From NCBI GenBank assembly GCA_015680685.1, contig MNCI01009599.1, forward strand, positions 72,397-136,396: a DNA stretch of 64,000 nucleotides, read 5' to 3'. Both the position numbers and the translations under genes were made by a program. The notes under the pieces are model-generated. The model was not told the origin of the DNA, made no database searches, and saw only the letters and a list, made by a program, of their open reading frames with translations. The stretch is from Gnetum montanum (Eukaryota > Streptophyta > Gnetopsida > Gnetales > Gnetaceae). Position 1 is the first letter of the stretch; every line of letters starts with the position of its first letter. This document shows, one piece after another, positions 57,301-64,000 of this stretch.

Positions 57301-57430
57301 AAGATAATATCATATTATCCTAAACTTATGACAAGTAGACGTACTTATATTAATAAGCTAAGAGATGTAATACATCAATAATGATACTAACTTATAGACT
57401 TAGTTAACTACAAGTATACTACAATTAATG

Positions 57431-58499
57431 TGTGGACCTTTTGGTATGTCAAAATGTTAAGAAAAATGGAAGACAAGGTTGTTTTTTTGTGTGTGTATGT
57501 GTGTGATTCTTGTGCTTGTAGGATAAATACATAAATTAAGACAAGAAGGTTTGCAAAAGATGATGGTTGTGAATAAGTAATGATGAATTCATCATGCAAA
57601 GTAAGGTAGAAGAAAGACGTCTATGAGAAATAGTAGACATCTTAGTAGAATTAGAGGATGCATAGGCAAAGACATCTTCAAGAACCAACAAATGTTTTTC
57701 CTTAGAAAAAGATTTCTTCCATCAGGCAAAGACATATTTACAGAATGTAGGCTAGTTTCAGAAATATGTCTTCCATCAAACAAAGACATCTTTCTAGAAT
57801 GGAGATTTTAGAAATACATCTTCCCCTGACAAAGAAATATTTCTAGAATAGAAGGAAAATATTGAAATACATCTTTCTAGAATAGAAGGCAAATATTGAA
57901 AGAAATCTCAAGCATGAAGAAGACATCTTCCATGACCATTAGTGACCATTGGCTAGCCATTGCATGAGTTCCAAGATGGACTTGGAAATATGGTAGTTAT
58001 AAGAAGACATCATATGCATTGGGAAATGTGCAAGGTTATGTGTAATCATTGTACAATCATTTTGTCAATCATTGTGATATCTGTTGCTCTTCATTATATC
58101 ATCATTTGTTCATTGTAAAGTGTGTCATACCTCAAAGTGCAAGGATTAGCAATCTAAGTTGCATTTATCCCTTATAATTATTCCCACTTATTACCTTGTA
58201 GGGTTGATGTGCTTCTTGTGAGAAGGCATCTAACTTGAGCTTGTTGAGATCCTGCTTGATTGAGTGATTGGTGTTATGGCACAACACTCTAGAGTAGGGC
58301 TTGATTATTGTATAGGATGTGTAGACCCTTTAAATCACATTTTAGAGAAACAAAGTCTAAAGGTGTGCTTGTGATCTACCCTTTGAGTGTGGACTACCCA
58401 AGTTGGGGAACCACATTGATTTCATGTGTGTGATTTGTCTCATAAAGTTTTAGTTTGGGAAACATATTCATCCTTCCATTCTAAGTTCAACGATCCACA
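57431..58499 (+). repeat. Copia element G 5' LTR
   Basis: 1069 bp with 6-bp terminal inverted repeats TGTGGA/TCCACA, directly before the primer site. U3 (57600-57930) carries repeated AAAGACATCTT motifs with a ccatcaggcaaagacat context. A GT microsatellite lies at 57489-57512. Confidence 0.75.
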
Positions 58500-58501
58500 A
58501 G

Positions 58502-58513
58502 TGGTATTAGAGC
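58502..58513 (+). other. Copia element G primer-binding site
   Basis: TGGTATTAGAGC, initiator-Met type. Confidence 0.85.
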
Positions 58514-58554
58514 TTGCTACTCTTCTTTGTCATCATTAACTTCAAGAGTGAACA

Positions 58555-60430
58555 ATGGATGGGACATCTTACACAAAGGCACCCATGTTTCATGGATTTA
58601 ACTTCATCTATAGGAAAGCCAGAATGCAAGGGTTCTTCAAATCCATGGAGTTTGAACTATGGAAGTTAATCCTTGAAGGCTACACTTCTCCTATTGATAG
58701 CTCCACTAGCATCATCAAGCCTCACAACAAATGGACACAAAAGGAGAAAGATAAGTTCATATTTGATTCTAGAGAAAAGAATTGTTTATATTGTGCTTTA
58801 AATAAATATGAATTTAATAGATTAGTAGGATGTACAATTGCCAAAGAAACTTGGCAAATTCTAGAAGCCACATATGAAGATGCCTCTATTGTTAAGCAAT
58901 CAAACTTATTAATCTTGGAAAGTGAATATGATAAGATTAAAATGAGAGAAGGTGAAAAGATAAAAGATTACTTCTCTAGAGCTAATGATATAGCTGTAGC
59001 CATGGTACTAGTAGAGACTTTCCTGAAAGTGATGTGATCATTAAAATAATCAAAACTCTTTAACTAGAGTTTAGACCTAAGGTCATGACCATGGAAGAAA
59101 TTAGAGACTTCTCAACTCTAAAATTTGAAGAGCTTTAAAGTGCTCTCATTGCTTATGAAATGAATCTCATAAGTGAAGGAGCTATTCAAGAAAGGCCCAT
59201 TACCTTGAAGACTGACTCAAAGGAGAAGGAGCTCAATGAGCATGAAGAGGGTAATGAAGATGAAATCACCTTTCTCACTAGGAAGCTACTATGACTAATA
59301 ACTAGAAGAAATAAAGGAACATATTAGAAAAGATTTAATCAATAAAAGGTAGAGAAAGAGGTATGAATTTTTTAAATTCTAATCTAGATTTTTCTTCTGT
59401 AGAATGTTGGATGTGTGGTGGAAGAGGCCATATGGCCTCTAAATATCCTAGTAGTTTTAGGATGCAATCCAAGAACAAATCCATTGAAGGGGTAAATAAG
59501 ACCAATTTCTGGATAAGTTGGGATGATGGGGAGTAGAGTGAGAAAGAAGTGAAGGATGATGCAAAAAATTCTCGTCTCATCTGCATGGCCCTCACTGATG
59601 ATGAAGCTGATTCATCAGACGATGATCTTCACGATGATGAGAGGTTTGATTTATTGCGTGATGAACTTTTAAATTTTTAAAATATTTGTATAAAGTTGAA
59701 CAAGCAAGTAAAATTAAAGGATTAAGAAATTTCTTTATTGAATACAATAATTTTTTGTCTTACTAAAGGAATCTTAGACCTCAAGGCTAAGAATAAAGAT
59801 CTAATCAAGTCATGTGAGTAGATGAAAGAAGAGCTTGAAGATGTAAGCTTGTGAATGAAAGACTGGCTAGAGGGAAGGAGTCCCTTTGAATGGTTCTTGG
59901 ACAAGGAAGAAGTCCACAAGACAAAAGTGGACTTGGATACTATTTCCAAGAATAAGAACTCACACAACCTTCATCTCATCTAAAGGAATCTCCAAAGAGT
60001 AAGAACACTACATTAGAAGAAGCTCCTATCTATCAACAAATTCCTCAAAGGTTTGATCATTCTAATCACTTTTTTAATAATAGGAGAGTTAGATGTTATT
60101 ATTGTAATAAGATTGGGCATAAATAATGAGAGTGAAATCTAAATTTTTATGATATGAGTACTTGGTCATATCATAAGACTCGATTTTATCAAAGTGCACT
60201 GAGCAAGGGTTTTATGAAGGATCAATAAATGTCAACTCAAAAGACCAAAATAATCAGAAAAGAATGGAAAATTAAATGGTAGAACCAAGGGAATCAAGAT
60301 ATTCTCACCAAAAAATTCATAAGAGGAACTTGTGCCTTGGACATTGGAGAAGTTCAGTTGAGAGGAGAATCCTCAAAAGAGGAAACTCATTCTATAGCTC
60401 TCTAAGCTTCATCACTTTTCGACAATGTGA
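58555..60430 (+). pseudogene. gag: Copia element G gag (Sirevirus-like)
   Basis: Open from MDGTSYTKAPMFHGFNF (58555) to 59037, then broken. The N-terminal 'F.G.NY..W' region, then KEKDKFIFDSREKNCLYCAL, CTIAKETWQILEATYEDAS and YFSRANDIAVAM are the DUF4219/UBN2-type Gag signatures of Sirevirus-like copia elements. A zinc knuckle CWMCGGRGHMASKY (59404-59446) has its last Cys changed to Tyr. An acidic SDDDLHDDE stretch and a coiled-coil-like region follow, then a second knuckle start, CYYCNKIGH (60095-60125). Pol is absent: the frame ends about 60430, just before a strong donor-like AAAGGTAAGTGG. Confidence 0.82.
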
Positions 60431-60821
60431 AAGGTAAGTGGAGGTAAATTTTCTTTTGTTTCCAAGCTTTCATTAAGAATATCATTCATTGGTAGCCTTT
60501 CCCAAACGTCATCTCATTTTTAACAAAAGATGTCTTTCTAAAATAAAAGACATCTCTAGAAAGTCATCTTTGAAAGAACAAAGACATTTTCTAATTTTTA
60601 GAGAATCATGGGCAACATGTCTTTTGTGAGTAAAAGATCTCTACTGTAACTTTAACATGTGATAAAGATGTCTTCCTGTCATAAAAGACATCTTATTTTT
60701 TTTTCAAAGCCCTTATTTTTTCACTACTATAAAAGATAAAACCCCCATTTTTTCATATTCATTTACATCTACCCCACAAAGATGATTAGGGCTCCATCAT
60801 TTGTAGTGATTTTTGTTAGAG
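60431..60821 (+). other. Element G segment between gag and aORF
   Basis: It repeats the AAAGACATCTT/AAGATGTCTT motifs of the G LTR U3 (60525-60690), followed by TATAAAAGATAAAACC (60727 onward), so it too has a promoter-like layout. It begins with GTAAGTGG and ends TTTTTGTTAGAG before ATG 60822, so an intron reading is also possible. Confidence 0.45.
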
Positions 60822-61331
60822 ATGGCCCATATGAAGATTGGAACATCTAGGGCACCACCCAAGAAACATTCAAGAGGATGTTCTAATGGCGCACTACCTC
60901 CTTACATGCCTCAGTTTCAAAGCACAAGCACCCAGCAAAGGTTTGAGGCAACTCAAACCACTACTATTTCTTCTGAGCATTCTCTTGCTTTTTCAGTTCA
61001 TAGACAACAAGCTTTGTTAGACTACTTCAAGCTTTTGAACTGGACGGCTTTCATTTCCATGAATTGTCTTTTACTCAAGTTGTTAATTAGGGAATTCTAT
61101 TATAATATTGTTATCTTTGATGTTGTTGTTGGGGAATTCACATCAACTATTGGGGAAATTGTTGTTGAGGTCTCTTCCCAAATTGTGAATGCAATTCTAG
61201 GTTTCTTCAGTCCTGATGTCTTCCGACTTACCATTGATACAATGCATTATATTTACAAAAATGGTATAATGCCCATAGGACATGATGAATTTTGTGATTT
61301 TTTGTTTGGAAAAAATATCTCATTTGATAGG
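60822..61331 (+). CDS. Element G accessory ORF, N-terminal part (cut by element H)
   Basis: 170 codons open from ATG 60822, then interrupted by the LTR of H. A Ser/Thr/Gln-rich N-terminus is followed by LNWTAFISMNCLLLKLLIRE, then FYYNIVIFDVVVGEFTS and QIVNAILGF. REFY.N...F and the following 'I...ILG' spacing resemble the start of the 'putative plant transposon protein' domain (from memory), the same kind of domain suggested for the aORF of A and B, though direct similarity between them is weak. No stop occurs before the insertion, so it is less decayed than gag. Function unknown. Confidence 0.55.
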
Positions 61332-62373
61332 TGATGAGTGGCGAGGTACCCCTACACTCCACCATACGAATACGAGCGTACACGCGCGATCCGGTCAAAC
61401 TCCGCAGACTAAATGCCTTAACGCCACAAGAAACACTTGGGGTTAATCGTTCGTTGTCTTCCCAGGCTTGCTTGTATGTGTCACGGTGTATGGTTAAGCA
61501 AGTCTGAGGTATGTGATTTTTTTGGTATTTTCGGCTTATCTCCTATGCTATCAGAGGAAAGGGTTGAGAAACTAAACTAACTCTAACTAAAGATCTAAGT
61601 CTAAATTAACTAGCGTCAGCATCCATTCCCACTTACCGGACACACCCTGAACTATGCAACTGCAGCTTACCAAACGCTAATCGTTACTGGGATCGCCACA
61701 CGTAACGCAAGTGCTCGAAGTGGTCGTACTGAGGCACCTATTTAGCCTACGTGTGATAAGCAGCCGATTCCTTAGCCAGCCGTACACACCTGTGGGTGCT
61801 CGTAACTAAGTCGTACTTATCACACGTTCTAGCCTAGCAATGAGCAGCCGATTCCTCAACTAGCCGTACACATCGGACTAGTACTGGGATTACCAAGCGT
61901 AGAATCCTGGAATATGCTACTGGGTTACCAAGCAGCCAATGCTCGTAATTGAGTCGTACTCATGCATTGCGTCAAGCAGCTGATTCCTTGACTAGCCGTA
62001 CACGTCCGTAGACGCTCGTAATCAAGTCGTACTTGAACGCACTAGGAAAGCAGTAAATGAAAGCAATAAATAAAACCACGTGCTGCAAGGTTTATCCAAT
62101 CAAGTTCGTCTTTATTGCCATACACAACTTGGGTTCAGGTTACAAGCTGCTCGAATAAAGAGCTGTTCACTCTAGGACTCCTACTGCGGGCACATGGGGA
62201 AAAATTCTAACTCTGGAGTGATCAATCTGCCAGAGCTTCGCTACACTAGCCAAGATTGGAAAATGAAGGGAGTGCCACCTCTTATTTATAGATATGGCGG
62301 CGGGACGCAATATCGCGTACTCGATATCGCATGGGATGTGATATCGCGGCCCAGTGCAAGTCGCGTCTCATCA
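61332..62373 (-). repeat. Element H 3' LTR
   Basis: 1042 bp, plus strand TGATGAGT to TCTCATCA, very similar to the solo LTR 9316-10387. The U3 array (62300-62352) has fewer modules: GCGTACTCGATATCGC and TGATATCGCGG. The left target duplication is ATAGG (61327-61331). The other end is outside the window. Confidence 0.92.
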
Positions 62374-62386
62374 TACCCCCATGACT
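62374..62386 (-). other. Element H polypurine tract
   Basis: The minus strand reads AGTCATGGGGGTA before the LTR, as in B and C. Confidence 0.85.
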
Positions 62387-62548
62387 GAATGAAAACTCGT
62401 CCTCGAGTTCCTTACAATGATATCAGGTAGGTATGGGATTATTAGGGAAAACGGAACTAATGGGATGACATGTGAACAGTCTTTATTACAAGACTTGACA
62501 AAAATTGGTGTTCATGACAACAAGGGTGAACACCTTATTATAATGACA

Positions 62549-62755
62549 TCAGGCCACAGTTGGCAGCTGAGAGAAAAGAGGAGAGAAAATAGAAGAGAAG
62601 AAGAGAGAAGAGTCTTGTTGCTGCCAACGCCTAGATTGCACCTTTCGTTGTCCATCTGTAAGCGCACTATCAATTCCACTTCTTGCATGCTGCTTTAGCA
62701 CTGCTCCATTCCAAGTGTCTGCTCTAGATCCATTCTGTTGTTGTAAGATGGCCAT
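62549..62755 (-). CDS. Small conserved ORF near the 3' end of element H
   Basis: 68 codons, ATG 62755 directly after GGGTGTAG. It shares MAI, QQ, GS, TWNGAVL and FSQLP with the ORF at 38636-38824 in C. A CTAAT motif lies upstream as in C. Gln/Ser/Arg-rich, no recognised domain. The 60-nt intron that could precede it is short for a plant. Coding status uncertain. Confidence 0.4.
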   Translation of the reverse strand: MAILQQQNGSRADTWNGAVLKQHARSGIDSALTDGQRKVQSRRWQQQDSSLFFSSIFSPLFSQLPTVA

Positions 62756-62815
62756 CTACACCCACAACACAATCACATATTAGCAAGGGTAATTGAATCA
62801 TTAAGTAAAGAATAC

Positions 62816-64000
62816 CTTGCTTCAGTTTAGGTTCCTTGGCTAAGTTGTGGTATGGCTAATAAGGATCTAGCAAAATGTAGATGATGACTACCGAAGGTGT
62901 AGGGGTTAGGAAGAAAAACGAAAAAATCCAGGGCGTAGGATAAAAATCGAAAAATCAGGCCCTGTACCCCCATGACTAATCGTGAACCTTCGGTAGCGTG
63001 AGAATGGAGAGAGAAAAGGAATAGGAATGATAGGTAAAAAGGGACAACTATGGCATCGATAAAAAGGATGTCATGATGGAAATGAACAAAAATGTTAATT
63101 AATTGCAAAATGTTAAGGAAAAGAAGTTAACTAGTGTTCCAAATGGGAATGTCAGTGGGTCCTCCCCAAAGCAGGCTCATGCCCTTAATGCCCTGACAAT
63201 CCCACATTCAAAGAGTCCGTGGGCTCTGGGAATGTCCTTTGGAAAAAGAGTTAAAGTCTTAACCGTAAGAATTTACCAAAAAGAAAACAAAGCATCAACC
63301 AAAGTATATACAATGATACAACCGGCAATGAGGTGAACAATGGAGAGAAGGATGGGAAGAAGAGAAGTGGAATGGAATCCCAAGAACAAGGTGGTGTACA
63401 GCCCCTTGTGTGTTTCATGATTAATGTGACTTGGCGAATCTCATTCCAACTCTGGCCTCAAACCAACCACTTCCAGTGACTTCGCATCAATGCAGTTGGT
63501 TAAATCATCCACTTGGGTAACAAGGATGCAACTTCGAGAAGCCACCACCATTCCGACGAAACAACAGAGAGAATGGGAAGCGAGAAGGGCCTTAGTTAGA
63601 GGGAACACTTTGGTTCCATAACCAGTGCTTGCAGCCCAAATTTTATTTCGTCTAAGGGGTGTGCTTTGAATCCTCACTTTTAGCTTTTTAGCTTCTTTTT
63701 TTCGTTTTTTTTCTGTTTTTCCATTTTTGTGTGTGGGGACCACACCATGCAAAGACTTCTTTATTGTTATTGTCTCAGCTTCCAATTATTGGGTTACATC
63801 GGAACGGTAAGAAAACCCAAGAAGAAAACATCCAAGCACCCAAGTGAATGACCAACACAAGAGCACCAAGTTCCCTTGAAGTCACACCCTTTGCAAATCC
63901 TTGAGTCCGTCCTTAGTTTGAGAAATGCCCAGTCACTAGTTCGTTAAGTTCTTATTAGAAGGGAACTGTACATTTCCAAGCCAAGGGAAACCATAGACTT
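62816..64000 (-). other. Element H 3' spacer, continuing beyond the window
   Basis: Aligns with C 37400-38570 on the opposite strand. It contains the conserved block at 63150-63195 and the decayed FLKLRTDSRI frame (63930-63860). The gag of H would lie to the right of the window. Confidence 0.7.

Noticed and set aside
57489-57512. Regulatory GT tract
   Set aside because: A short simple GT repeat in the G LTR; nothing ties it to a function.

Overview
This is nuclear DNA of a land plant with a large, repeat-rich genome. The window is AT-rich and almost entirely made of nested, decayed retrotransposons. The evidence is plant-type primer-binding sites (tRNA-Asp type and initiator-Met type), copia, chromovirus and LINE coding remnants, plant-like splice signals, and a 5S rRNA fragment. 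I found no intact host gene, no tRNA gene and no bacterial or organellar operon. The species cannot be fixed from sequence alone.

Layout, left to right. 1-8462: element A (minus), a gag-bearing LTR element with a second 3' ORF (aORF). 8463-11562: copia element K (minus), split by a solo LTR (9316-10387, TSD CCAAC) inside its Gag zinc knuckle. 11568-13020: LINE (minus). 13030-25071: non-autonomous LTR element M (minus), whose 5' LTR is split by element B (16312-24755, minus, TSD CAAAG). 25080-25584 and 30904-32690: old gag/LTR element N (minus), split by element L (25590-30898, plus, TSD ATAAG), which carries a CCR4-like nuclease pseudogene and a 5S rRNA fragment. 32691-39821: element C (plus, TSD TAGAT). 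40165-about 44760: element D (plus), lacking its 3' end. 45601-52442: copia element E (plus). About 53100-57300: Ty3/gypsy chromovirus F (minus). 57431-61331: copia element G (plus), cut by element H (61332 to the window end, minus).

A, B, C, D, H, N and the solo LTR form one family. The LTRs begin TGATGAGT-like and end ACTCATCA-like. U3 carries arrays of the CpG-rich palindrome GCGATATCGC directly upstream of a TATAAATA box. The primer-binding site matches tRNA-Asp and the polypurine tract is GTGGGGGTA-like. The elements encode Gag, C adds a broken retropepsin, and no reverse transcriptase or integrase is visible. They therefore resemble TR-GAG/LARD-type non-autonomous elements that must use another element's enzymes.

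The most unusual feature is in A and B. Between gag and the 3' LTR they carry a second palindrome-plus-TATA block, then a leader, an aligned splice donor, a branch-point-like TTACTAAT, an acceptor, and an ORF of about 900 codons that begins at the acceptor. This looks like an internal promoter driving a spliced accessory gene. Its product has an N-terminal domain resembling the 'putative plant transposon protein' domain, followed by a long coiled coil. All copies here are degenerate, so the function belongs to an ancestral or off-window active copy.
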